This document shows positions 36,430 to 47,280 of a DNA stretch of 64,000 nt, one piece after another. The notes under the pieces are model-generated. The model ran no database searches and had not been told where the DNA came from. It saw nothing but the letters and a program-made list of their open reading frames with translations. Numbering within the stretch: position 1 is the stretch's first letter; each line of letters begins with the position of its first letter. The stretch is taken from assembly GCA_026936325.1 (NCBI GenBank), contig JAPTHN010000003.1, positions 103,273,360 to 103,337,359 of the forward strand, read 5' to 3'. Source of the DNA: Platynereis dumerilii. Taxonomy: Eukaryota; Annelida; Polychaeta; Phyllodocida; Nereididae. The position numbers and the translations under genes were made by a program.

Positions 36430-36724
36430 TAAATAGGTTTATGTTCATATGACAAAAAAGTTTCATGTATTGTTTCACACATAATAACATTGCCCGAGGC
36501 CTCATAATCTTTGTCACTTCTGTTTTTCATTTTAATATCCTAAAATACGGTGGGCTATATCCTTCTGGAATATCTCTTTATTTAAGTGACTGAACAGCTG
36601 AGTGGACAAAAATATCAAGTCCTGCTTAAGTCTCTACTTAGTTGTTTGTTTTCCTTAAGTATTGTAAGTTTCTCTGTAATGAGAGTCACAACTTCATTAG
36701 TTGTAATCAGCTGAAACATTTGTA

Positions 36725-37697
36725 GGGGAGAGCGGGGCACAGTGAGACAGCAGGCACAGTGAGACAAAGCCCGTTGCGTCTAACTGGTACTGTTTACAGA
36801 TCAACCCTCTTTTGTATAGTACAAAACGTAAGTAAGTGAGAGACTGTCCTATATCCAGAGTGCCTACACAGCATGTTGAGATTGGAATTGCTTCATTTTG
36901 GTTTTTAGTCCGTAAAGGTATATAATTTTGCTAAAAGACTTTTTGTTATAATTGACATGAAAAATGGTAAAATGAAAATCAATTGCTAGGGATTCAAACC
37001 TTGATTATTTGTCTGAGTTAAGTGAGATGATGAACCACAATACATGCATCCGGTCCGCAGGATACAAATATTTTATAAAGAGAGCTGCTTGGGGCACAAT
37101 GAGACAGTTTGAGGCGGGGCACAGTGAGACATCACAAAATACACTCGCAACGACCTGAATGTAATGCATAGCTCACAATTCACTATTAAAAACAAAATGC
37201 CTGCTATAAACTACTGATTTTAAGGATTTATATCCAAAGAGAAGCATCGGAAAGAATTTTGATTAGTATGTAACCGGTGCGGCAGGTTAAATAAGTCATG
37301 CATGTGCAATGAAGTTTCGAAACATGCTCAAAAAAGGAACCAAAAAATCACCTAGCCAGCTGCTTTTATGTGAGTACAATAGTTTCTGTAGCAACAATTG
37401 ATAGAGCAATTCCGCAGGTCCTAAGGATTGGCGGTTTTGGCAACAGATGCCCTGTCTCACTGTGCCCCGCCTGCTGTCTCACTGTGCCCCGCCCACGGGG
37501 CACAGTGAGACACTGAACGAGCATGGATGTAACTCAAAATTTCTCAAAACCTGTAAAAGGTAGGAACCCGAAACTACTGGACAATATACCAAACGTCATT
37601 GTCCATAATGTGGACCTGATCTCATTTAACTCGTTACTGCAAAAATTTTGGAACACTTGAAAATAAAAAAAAGTGTCTCACTGTGCCCCGCTCTCCC
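36725..37697. mobile_element. TA-flanked inverted-repeat element with GGGGCACAGTGAGACA ends
   Basis: The left end, GGGGAGAGCGGGGCACAGTG then AGACA, is matched exactly (less one G) by the inverted right end. TA lies on both sides (36723-36724 and 37698-37699). Further GGGGCACAGTGAGACA copies occur internally in both orientations (about 37092-37130 and 37451-37512). No transposase frame. TA target and length suggest a Tc1/mariner-type non-autonomous element. Confidence 0.85.
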
Positions 37698-38514
37698 TAT
37701 ATCACATCATGTTGGTTAAACGGACACCATCAGAAAATTATGTGAAAAGTCTCAGGAACACTGCTAAAATACCTATGATGAGTGCCCCTCTGTTCCTATA
37801 CATTTAAATTGACATTTTGCATTATTATATCATCCAAAATATTGAGCGATTCCATTGCATTTAAACTTGTTGAATGAATAATGTTGTTTCACTCGAAAGG
37901 TTAGTGGATCTACAGACAAGAAAATACTTGCATTTACAGATGAGTGATTTTGAGCAGCTCTTGAAGATCTAATCACGTTTTATCTGAAAGACAATTTTGA
38001 CATTTTAATCAAGTGAGACATCGCAAAACTCTCCCATCAAATTCATTTACTGATTATATCCAAAGCTGCCTGTACAACACTCCATTGAATGATTAGGAAA
38101 CGGACTAAACATAGTCTTTAAGGTGGCAAACCAATCCTCCCACCAACTGGCTGTGCAGTGTGCAGTGGTTGTGTTACATTCAGAATGTAAGCTTAAATTT
38201 CACTATGTGGTGGAGAATTAGCTCTTTTCTAATATAAACTAGATATATGTTATTGTTCTTCAGAGATATTCTTCCACAAAATCACTCTTTATTGCCCACA
38301 AGAAGTTATTTAGTCCCCCAAATGTCAAATAAGCTCTGTATCACAAAGATAAGAGGAAGAAAGGCCCAGAAATCTGCTTCATGGAGAAATCACTGAAGAC
38401 AGTAACTTGTGGCAAGTGAGGTAACTCCTGAAATGTACAGTCATACTTTCTTGTCAGCTATAAAACTGTTCTTCTTCCCATGCACATGTCACAGAGTATG
38501 CATATATACCCCAC

Positions 38515-39230
38515 AATGTTTACAATACCACATGAAAAAGCAGTGGATATATCCCATGTGGTATTGCGTTGTATACTCAATGGTTTGTTGTATACCTCAT
38601 GGTTTGATCATTGTCGATGATGTCATTGCATTGTTAACCATTGTGACGTCATGGCCATGGTGATGTCAAGACATTGTGACATCCAAAAATCAAGAAAATT
38701 TTGGGCTCTGTTCCGCCGTCATGGAAAAAAAGTTTGAACGTGTTGAATCTTTTTTGACATCCACGGCGCAGTTTTTCCATTTCTAGGAACCCCTGAGGGA
38801 ATCAAAAACTACCCCTGAGGGATGTGAAAAGTCGACGGCGGATCACCCAAATTCATCCAAATTACCAGGAAATACCATCCCGCCCACGCCTAAAGTGCTC
38901 CGTAACGTGCCGTGAGAATGGGGCATTACTGTGGTAACTTGCCGTTTTCTTAGGGGCACCATTTCTTCTTGAGGGGGGCTCGGAGTATTTTTTTAAATAA
39001 ACAATTTCTTTGCTCAGTTTTGGTGAAATAAATAAACTCTTTATGGTCAGTCATGAAATAAATAATTTCCATTGGGCGTTTTTCATAAGAAGGCAATGCA
39101 GGACTTAGGAATGAGTATTTGGGGACTTTGTGCTCTTGAAATAGACAATTACGCCCGCCTTTACCGTGAAATAAATAATTTGTCGCCAAGGAAAACTCCA
39201 AGCTCCCCCTCGATTGTTAAATGGTTGCCC
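38515..39230. other. Replacement block in beta unit 1 with ATAAATAA-rich repeats
   Basis: The paralogous unit at 48520-48700 is replaced here. The left part has AATACCACATG...CATGTGGTATT (about 38524-38567) and two TGACGTCA-like sites. The right part carries diverged repeats of GAAATAAATAATTT type that give a quasi-repetitive minus-strand frame (NYLFHGKGG, EIIYFMTDHKEFIYFTK). This is more likely a repeat than a gene. Inverted ends were not found. Confidence 0.4.
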
Positions 39231-39315
39231 CCTTAAACTACCTTAATCAGCACTGCATGTATTCTCTGGCTATAGCTGTGCAGACGGATTCCTTTCTGTT
39301 TTTTTTCTGTTGTAG

Positions 39316-40252
39316 ACTTGTTTGTCCAGATTAGTTCTTCTCATTCAGATACCACAACAAGTAAGGCTGCTTAGCTCTGTTTTCAATGCATAGGGCTTCA
39401 GTCAAACACCTTTTTTTTTAAGTCTTATTTGATACCTTGTAACACATATCAACAATGCAATCAATGTAGTTTCTGGTCAACTTTCAATCAGTGGTATACA
39501 CATGAAAAGATGGTCATAATAAATTAATTTTCAGACAAATGTCTGAAAAAACTGAATTACCATCGAAACTTCTTAGTTTAAGTCTGTTACTTACAGTTTC
39601 TTGTAAGAGAAAGCTTGTCCAAAAGTCTCAAGGTTAAAATTTCACTGCTTTCAAGAATTCCAAAGTGGTGGTAAGCTTCATCCTTTCCAAGGGAACTTTG
39701 CGCATCAAAATGTTTCTTGGCATAAAGTCTTCTTGTATATATATCTGGCAAATTTGATTGTGAAACAGTCGCCTAATACTTTTTCATGCGCAATTAAGTG
39801 TGTAATTTGATCAATGAATTGTCAATGAGCATTGTATATCTTCTGTTCTCTGCCTTTTATGTACATTGTCTTCAAAAAAAGGAGTTAAAAGAGGCAGTCT
39901 TCAAGCATATTGGAGTTTGCTAAGACCTATCCCTGACTGACCCCCCTCTGCAGGAAACATCCAAATTGGACCCCAGCATCACTCAAAGAAGTGGAAATAC
40001 GAATCAGCTTATTTGGGGAAGAAGAGAGCACCTCGTTACCATTCAAGCTTGTTACTCTGGCTTCAAAAGGTTGTGCGACTTCCAAAGAGCCAGATTCAGC
40101 TGGTGATCAGGGCAATTATTACCATTGTAAACAAGGCCAGAGTGCACTTGAACCATACGAAAGATGTCTTAATTTTGAAATTTGAATATGAACTTCTTGT
40201 TGTTTTGGCAGTCAAATGTTATTGCAGAATTGCGTCTCTTTCATGCCCTTGA
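39316..40252 (+). other. Possible two-exon gene segment conserved in the beta units
   Basis: Exon-like piece 'a' (39316-39360) lies between a TTCTGTTGTAG acceptor and a GTAAGG donor. Piece 'b' starts at 39954 after CCTCTGCAG and stays open to a stop at 40250-40252. Joined, they read FVQISSSHSDTTT then NIQIGPQHHSKKWKYESAYL, followed by a basic and then hydrophobic stretch. Piece a recurs at 48777, 58245 and 63754, and piece b at 52204 and 59075, all with the same splice-like edges. Later copies have small indels that change frame. I do not recognise the protein, and no start exon was found. It could equally be a decayed gene. Confidence 0.3.
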
Positions 40253-41048
40253 GGTGGTCTATTCCGGACAGAAAGTATCATCCATTGGAGATTGGTCTAA
40301 ATAAGTTATGGGTGATCTATCACATCAAATGCTGCAGAAAGTTCTCAGAGCTCTAACTTTATGGTCCCCACCAAATGTCGGGATCCGCCACAGGCAGTCT
40401 GGTGAAACTGAGAACTGTATGCTGCTGCCACCTGGCACAAAAGTTGATTTCCTATGCTACAGCATTGCTGTCCCAAGAAATAGTTCCAATTTCATTGCAC
40501 ATTCACAAAATTTCTATCCAACATTGATGTATACCAGAGTCAGACTCGGCAATCACATTCTCTAAGGAAGTAGACAAGGCCATCAGCACACTCAGAAACA
40601 GCCCCGGTGTCTTCCAGACAAAATTGTGTGTGTTCCTCTGGTCGAAAGTAGGTGGACGTTCGCAGGAGCTCGCTGAATAGCACACTAGTCACTTGGTGGC
40701 AACACAAGACAGCATATGTTCTGATCTGTGGCAATGCAAGAGCAGTCCACTTGTAGACAGCGCCACAGGCATAACCACACAACAGGTCATGGCATCCATT
40801 GGCGGTGTACAGGAAAGATTTTGAAACAAAGCCAGTTCTAGGAATACCATTGAAAGAGTGAGGAATGTTGAAAGATCCCTTGGCAAGGTCAAGTTCATGG
40901 CTCCTCAAAAGATGATTATAATGAAACAAAGAGAATTACGTAAATGCCGGTCTAGTAATTTCCCCTGCCATATTATTCTGGAGTAATTTTAGCTTAGGTT
41001 TGCCATGACAAAATTTGAGTTGTTCAAGAAGGTTCATGTGAAACTATA

Positions 41049-41255
41049 CACTGTAAAATCTGAATTTTGAGTCAGCTTAAATGATTGAGAGAGACGGTTG
41101 CACAATTCCTTTGAGCTATCATAGCTTGTTGTTTGATGTTATAACAGTGAAAAGATTATCATAACTCAAAATATCAAGCTATGTTAGCTCAAACAAATTG
41201 TGCACACATCTCACTCAATCATTTGAGCTGACTGAAAATTTCAAATTTTACAGTG
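41049..41255. mobile_element. 207-bp palindromic TA-flanked element
   Basis: CACTGTAAAATCTGAATTTT at the left is mirrored at the right end as AAATTTTACAGTG. The arms continue through GTCAGCT(T/C)AAATGATTGAG. The paralogous empty sites read GTGAAACTAACAAAG near 53787 and 60402, which fixes a TA target. Non-coding. Confidence 0.9.
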
Positions 41256-41543
41256 TAACAAAGCGTTATTGCAATGACACTTTGTATTTGCTCAATTTAA
41301 AGCAACCATAAGGTGATGCCTCCACACACTCAGAAAAAAAGGTTACACAAACAACCATATGTGGTTTTTTGGCTTGTCACCAGTATAAATCCACTTTTGG
41401 TTTTTTAAAAAACCCTTTTGATGTGGATGTTTAAAAAACCACCATCTAAAATTCCCCTTTGGATTAATATATAACCAATTTGGATTTTCATATACTTGCA
41501 GTGTGAACCAATAGTGGTTTATTAACAAACCCGTGAAGGATTG

Positions 41544-43000
41544 TTATTATCGTTTTCATAGCTACGCGTTTTTCAAGTTTGCAATTTGCTTCATTCCAAA
41601 ACTGTGATGTCAGGGATTTAGTTGATAATTTCGTTTATTACAAGCACATATTTCAGGAAACCGACAAACTGAACTGAACCAAACAGACTACTTAGCCTCA
41701 AAGGAAAGTTGCAATTACTGACAAAAAAAAAGTTGTTTGAAATTGTGATGACTGGTGTCCTGTGAAAAACAGAAACACATTTTGTTTCTTAAACAATTAG
41801 GTGCAACACTCAGCTTAGACATACGTTGTTTGTTGTGGTTGTACACAAATAGTAACAGTTTTAAATTCCTTTGTCATTAACTGTGATGTCAAACTCTGAA
41901 CTGATATGTCACAGATTGAAGATTGGACCAATCACATTGACAGATACCCGATGATGTCACGGTTTAACTGCAAAACAAAGTTTTCAAAAAACACATAGCT
42001 GGGCCATTCTCAAATTTCGGGACAACGGGTATAGGAAAATTGTCCTGTAACGGAGGGGACAATGTGGTAACGGAGGGGAATTTTGATGTAAAAAACCAAC
42101 TGTAGGAACAGCAACAAAAGGAAAAATGATAAAAGATTGATGTAACTATTACTTTCAGAAGTACTTCATCTCGTATCAGTAGATTTTTTGGTCCAAATGT
42201 TGATTTCTTGCTCATGATCTGGTAACGGAGGGGACGGTAACGGAGGGGAACAATTTTTTGCTTTTCGCTCATTACTGCTTTTTATTTTGGAGATTAGACA
42301 AAATAATTGCAGAATATTAAAACCTGCCACCCTCAGCAACATATACATGAAATCGCTCTGTAAAATTATCATTGGTAAGCTTGGAAATGAAGGAAACGGA
42401 GGGGACATTTTAGTGGGACCAAACACATTTTTTATGAACATTATGTCATAATTTATTGAATACATGTTTTATGAAGTCTGCAAGGCAGTGGTACTATGGC
42501 GCACATGCGTCTGATGATATTCAGTGAAAATAGCTCATAAAAAACAATAACGAACAGAGCTATGGCAAGTAACGGAGGGGACAAAAAAATTGACATAAAT
42601 TAGTGACACGACTATTGTATCAATTTAATCAATGAAATTATACACAAAAAAAATTGAATATGAACTAAATATAAATTCAAGTCTATATTCCCATGAATCG
42701 TGCAAAGAAACTTTGAAAATAATGGTATATTAGGAGGAAAATGAACACTTGATTTTGTCATGTCAGGTCCAGTGACAGGGAAAAACCATTGATTTTGCAC
42801 GGATTTCTGGACATAATGCATTAAAAAAAGTCTAATGAATGACTTTTTGCTCCAAATGCAGTGGTTCTAAGTAGAAATATGAATAACAGATGCAGAGTGA
42901 CGCTTCAGATATTTATCGCATTCATATTAATGTCAGGGAGCTAGAGTGACGCAAATTGTCCCGAAATTTGAGAATGACCCAGCTATGAAAACGATAATAA
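41544..43000. mobile_element. Short inverted-repeat element, itself split by another element
   Basis: It starts TTATTATCGTTTTCATAGCT and ends with the exact inverse, AGCTATGAAAACGATAATAA. The internal element 42001-42980 and its 4-bp duplication separate the last 20 bases from the rest; without it the element is about 473 bp. A partial relative lies at 299-371. Confidence 0.8.
42001..42980. mobile_element. Inner element with 4-bp AGCT duplication and ACGGAGGGGA repeats
   Basis: The ends are GGGCCATTCTCAAATTTCGG and the inverse CCGAAATTTGAGAATGACCC. AGCT flanks both (41997-42000 and 42981-42984), and removal restores the palindromic host element. The sequence TAACGGAGGGGA occurs at least six times, always on the plus strand. 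No transposase frame is seen. A 4-bp target with these ends does not match a superfamily I can name. Confidence 0.8.
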
Positions 43001-43298
43001 ACAACTATCTGTGGTTGTTAACACTATCATAACTGGATTTGTATAAAACTTTATTGGATTTTTAACAAACTTTTTCTGGCGTTTTGATTAACCACTAGAG
43101 GTTTACTACTGAACCAAATATTTTATTAGTTTGTTTTGTACATATCCATCTTTGGTTTTTAAAGGAACCATATGAAATGGCTATTCACCCTTTTTGGGTT
43201 TAACTAATATCCAAAAGTGGATTTATAGTATTCCACCATGGAGTGTATTTTAAATCAAACCTGGTTTTTCAAGTAACCTTTTTTTTTTATCATTCCCT

Positions 43299-44943
43299 TT
43301 GGGGGTACTGCTTTGCTGAATAATCATGAAAAGATTTTCAAATTTCCGTGTAGGATATTTCACCTCACCATTGGTGTTACTTGCAAAAAAACGTTTTTCT
43401 GGTTAACTGACAAATTTTATCTTTCAGTTTTTTTTGCACATATAGAAAGAAAATAGAATTGCATTTGACATTTTTTTATTCATCAATATCTATTCATAAA
43501 ATTTTGAAAATGCAAGAGGGAGATAAAAACTCACACATGTAAAAATATATGTAAGAAATAAGAAGTGAAATTGCATTAAGATATCAAAATATAAACACCA
43601 TGACAGCACAAAAACACAAAATTAAAAAACAAATGAAACACATATTTTCATATCTAAATACAACTTTTGTAAAAACACAAAATATATAATTACGATATTT
43701 GAATGAAATAATGCTTCTCGTATTTCAATATAACCATCCTGACATGTACATTTGTTGATGTAATAGTCCACAAAAGATGCAGTGTAATAGTCCATAAACG
43801 AGGAGGTGTTCTTTGAAATGTAACGAGCATTAATGTGTGAGAGATTAAGACAAAGGCCCATGCTGTTATCCTCTGCCACTATGATGGCATTTTTCCAAAT
43901 GGTAGATGAAACTGTGTCCAATGGACTTTGCGATGAACCACAGTTCTTCAAAATCATATTTGCTGTTGAGCACTTGACTTCCTTAAAATACACGCAATCA
44001 CGATGTTAGTTTTCACAAGTACACAAGCGTAATAGTATAGAGTTTTCATTGCATTGGTTTCATGCACAGATTTAAAAATTGATGTTTAACTTCTTGGCTG
44101 ATACATATATATTCACTTAACAACAGTACAGAATTCTGCCTACATACACTTTTAGTTTGTATTGAAATGGAAAACGATTTTATGAACATCAAAGTCCATT
44201 ATAGCTTTATGTTTGGCGTGTTTAAGTAATGAAGATGGTCATCATGGTCGAAAGTCCACTATTCCGTTTTCAATTTTGCAAATTCTAAACTTGACATGAT
44301 GTCACAAAATCATGTCTGGCTCTTTGAAAAATGCATGAATCATCTTCAAACGGGCAAAATCTTGAGTTGAGTAGCTTATACGCGAATCTGGCAAGTTATA
44401 TTACGTTAAATTTAGTATTTTAAAAGATGTAATGCTTTCAAAAAGTCTGATTATTTAATGTTGCTGAGTTTACAACTGCTTGCACTCAAATACACACCTA
44501 ATAGACCCACCTTTTCACTCTCCTGGCTCACAAGCATCACCAACATGGTTGGAGAAGAGTTTTTCAAGGGACGATTCCTGAGACCTTTCCAGAACCTCTT
44601 TAGAAGATGAGCTCATCCAGTTCCACTCGCTAGATGAGCACCCCTTCACTTAGAAGCTGAAACAGAAGTAATTTCATAGTTAGGCACACTGTAGTCAAAT
44701 AAAGGCTTCTGATTCATATCATGTGTCATAAGCATGATAAGTAACCTTGGAAAATAACATATAATAAACATATAATAATATCAACACTGCTGAAGGGTTG
44801 TTGTCAAATACCCTATGTTTTTTACCTAGTTAGATGGAATATGTATCAAATAACTTGAAATTTCCCATCAAGAAAATTTCAAAACTAACATAAAGTGAAT
44901 ACTTTGTGGGTAGAAATCTACAGTATTGTATGATTAGACATTA
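43299..44943. other. Interior of the compound element; no recognised gene
   Basis: On the minus strand a 124-codon open stretch (43993-43622) and an exon-like block flanked by TTTCAG and GTGGGT (about 44655-44510) could belong to an unrecognised gene, but their frames do not connect convincingly. I make no functional call. Confidence 0.25.
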
Positions 44944-45327
44944 CAGTATGTCACGTCAAGCAGAGGACAGACGTTTGCCCAAATATCTCAGCAACCACAT
45001 GTCTCACAGGAGAAAAACACATACCTATGTATAGCTTAGCTCATTTGTAATATGAATATCACATCTTCACGATGTTTCGGTGCTGTTTTTGTCCAATATT
45101 TGACAATTTATGGAAATGGCAGTCAAATTTTGCAAAATGTTGACATTTGTGATGCTGCCAATCTGACACACAATGGGTGGTGACGTCACAAAAGTGCACT
45201 GCAGCGCCACCCCAGACTTAGTTCTTGTCAAGTTAGTATTAAATAGACCTCAAATCTCATTGTGGTATTTTTATGGCCTGTACAAACTATGCTAAATTTC
45301 TGTCTCAATGCTTGACGTGACAAACTG
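44944..45327. mobile_element. TA-flanked inverted-repeat element (384 bp)
   Basis: CAGTATGTCACGTCAAGCA at the left is inverted at the right as TGCTTGACGTGACAAACTG, with TA on both sides (44942-44943 and 45328-45329). Inside is GGTGACGTCAC. Non-coding. Confidence 0.8.
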
Positions 45328-45875
45328 TATATGAAATATTGATTGGAAAAATATATGATGTAAAATATATCATTAACGATACATGTCATAAACAATGACC
45401 TTAGAATTTAGGCCTACTAGAAACTTTAAATGTCAAATGTAACTACAGCTTCCATTGTGATATTTCTGGAAAGTTAGCAAAGACTTAATGCCTTAAAAAA
45501 TGTATATTCGGTTACTGATGGGGAAGAACCCTACATAAAAAAAGACATTTTTATTCAAATATATCTTAGCAAATATAGTAATGCAGATCATTAACTAAAG
45601 AAAATGAATCATAAAATTCTCACCTTGGAGCAGTGGGTGAACCAGTATAAGCGTGCCTCTTCATTCACTGGTAAAACCAGTTCTATTTAGTGCTATTCTA
45701 TCAAACTGACTTCACAAAGAGTGTCAGAACTGTGCATTTCTGACTGCCAAAAATACCTTGTGATTAGCCTTAATACAGCTGTAACAATGATAAACTACAA
45801 ACTTGCCAGATTTAGTATTGTACTTCCCTAATGTGTAGCTGTGAATAATGTTTAAGATCAGTGAACTTGGACTTA
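45328..45875. other. Non-coding spacer inside the compound element
   Basis: AT-rich with no recognisable feature. Confidence 0.4.
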
Positions 45876-46362
45876 CAGTTGTGCTTGAAAATTAGTGAAC
45901 CCATAGAGATTTACCGTTGAAGAGAATGATAAAGTTGTCTCATCATACTCGCCATAACATATATGATATTGCACAAATCATTAAACCAAAGACTGTATTA
46001 TACCATTGAGGTATCCCACTACATGTACCAGCCTGGCAATTGTATTTGTAACAGGGATCTTTGTGCTAGATAGGGGTTATAATTGTGCAAAAGTAAGTGC
46101 ACCCTCTGCTCCTATATTTTAACATCACGCTTAGGGTGCACTTACTTTTGCACAATTATAACCCCTATCTAGCACAAAAACCCCTGATACAAATCCAATG
46201 GTCAGGCTGGTACATGTAGTGGGATACCTAAATGGTGTAACACAGTCTTTGGTTCACTGATTCTTGCAATATCATATATGTTATGGCCAGTATGGTGAGA
46301 CAACTTCATCATTGTCTTCAATGGTAAATCTCTATGGGTTCACAAATTTTCCAGCACAACTG
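45876..46362. mobile_element. Near-perfect hairpin element of Tc1/mariner type (487 bp)
   Basis: CAGTTGTGCTTGAAAATTAG at the left is mirrored at the right by AATTTTCCAGCACAACTG. TA lies on both sides. The two arms, about 230 bp each, are almost fully complementary around a short loop near 46110-46130 (the TAGATAGGGGTTATAATTGT arm word has its inverse near 46145-46175). The GTGAACCC words near the ends resemble known mariner-type termini. No coding capacity. Confidence 0.88.
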
Positions 46363-46786
46363 TAAAACCTTGACTGGTTTTGTAGATATCCAAGTTATCT
46401 ATTATAAAACCCTAATAAACCAATATTAACCAGACTGGATTTTCAATGATTCATTTGATTTTCTAAACAACCATAATAAGCCCTTAAAATCCCCTTGGTT
46501 TACTATACATTCAACTGATTATGTAGAAAACCCCAATAAACCAAGTTTTTTTCTGTGTGCAGAATTCAACCCACTCCTGAAAAGTTGCTCCCGCTGAACA
46601 GTGTATATGCCGCCAAAGCTTTAATTCACAAAGAACAAGCAGGACCACAAATGATTGAACAGACAGGTGTTCTAATTTGAGTCAGTTGAAAAGTAGGGCA
46701 AGGAACCCTTTTTTTCTCAATGAACTTTTCAGTACACACAAGGAGTGGCGTGTGCAGCATTTCGTGTGTAGTTTCCAGAATATCAA

Positions 46787-47211
46787 TTACTTTCCAAAGC
46801 CAGCTCCATAATCATTGACTCCTTTGGCAAATCCTCCTGCTCGGAACTTGGGACCAGCATTTTGGTATCCAGAATATCTATGACCTCCGACTCCAGTGCC
46901 TGGGACTCCATCTCTATCATAAGTGCCTGAACTGGCTCAAACTGCTTCAGCAATGTAGTTGACATTGGCCTGACGTCCTCCGTTGTAATAGTTCACTTTG
47001 CGTTCACGGGCACTGGAAGATAAAGAGGCAAGCTTATTTTCTGAGCAACAATATATATTTCAATACTAATTAAAATTAAATAACTAAAGTGTTTGACTAC
47101 AACTCACAAGTTCTGTGGCTTGTCAAATCCATAGTCCTTCTGGCTATTCCAATTTTGTGCACTACACACAGCTGCCAAAGTGCAGAAGAGGAGAGCAACG
47201 ACAAATTTCAT
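46787..47211 (-). pseudogene. Copy I: secreted-family gene broken by a nonsense change
   Basis: Exon 1 (47211-47108) and exon 2 (47012-46787) keep their splice sites. The signal MKFVVALLFCTLAAVCSA, QNWNSQKDYGFDKPQN and ARERKVNYYNGG are intact. In exon 2 the Gly codon of VGASS is TGA (46939-46937), where copies J and K have GGA, so the product would stop before the GHGYSG repeats and tail. Relative to copy K, about 20 bp including the AATAAA downstream of the stop are also missing. TATATATA (47273-47280) is preserved. A short peptide could still be made, but I treat the gene as disabled. Confidence 0.85.
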
Positions 47212-47272
47212 CTTTGGAGATGTGTTGATCAGGAGATTCAGATACTGATTACCGGTGTTGGAAATGTCGTGG

Positions 47273-47280
47273 TATATATA
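47273..47280 (-). promoter_or_regulatory. TATA box of copy I
   Basis: TATATATA about 62 bp upstream of the ATG; retained although the gene is broken. Confidence 0.6.

Larger units (their letters stand above)
36430..41048. repeat. Beta unit 1: upstream DNA of the H-type gene
   Basis: From TTATGTTCATATGACAAAA (36438) to the AGAAGGTTCATGTGAAAC stretch (41026-41044), this is colinear with 47540-49500 plus 52080-53800, with 57090-60420 and with 61500-64000. Three insertions or replacements interrupt it (36725-37697, 38515-39230 and 41049-41255). It contains the exon-like segments listed separately. Confidence 0.7.
41325..46558. mobile_element. Large compound element with AACC/GGTT-rich ends, carrying nested insertions
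   Basis: Beta unit 1 is interrupted from about 41325 and resumes at about 46560 (ACTCCTGAAAAGTTGCTCCC), where beta units 2 and 3 are continuous. The ends are weak inverted copies: CACACTCAGAAAAAAAGGTT on the left and, inverted, GCACACAGAAAAAAACTTGG on the right. Both flanks are crowded with AACCA and TGGTTT words (41340-41540, 43006-43290 and 46370-46555). A second possible inner end lies near 43277-43298. The target duplication is unclear. Inside are four smaller elements. An open stretch on the minus strand (43993-43622) is not recognised, so no transposase is claimed. Confidence 0.5.

Noticed and set aside
38950-39201. Minus-strand frame with repeated NYLFHG/IIYF motifs
   Set aside because: The repetition follows from ATAAATAA-rich DNA repeats and is probably not a protein.
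40540-40929. A 129-codon minus-strand open frame in beta unit 1
   Set aside because: Most of it is deleted from beta units 2 and 3 between repeats such as GCCACAGGC, no domain is recognisable, and it overlaps the opposite-strand exon-like region.
41964-42465. Minus-strand open frames with proline/serine repeats
   Set aside because: They arise from the ACGGAGGGGA repeats of a non-coding element and cross its border.
43622-43993. A minus-strand open frame of 123 codons, possible transposase exon
   Set aside because: No transposase motif is visible and the upstream exon-like block does not connect in frame; left as unrecognised.
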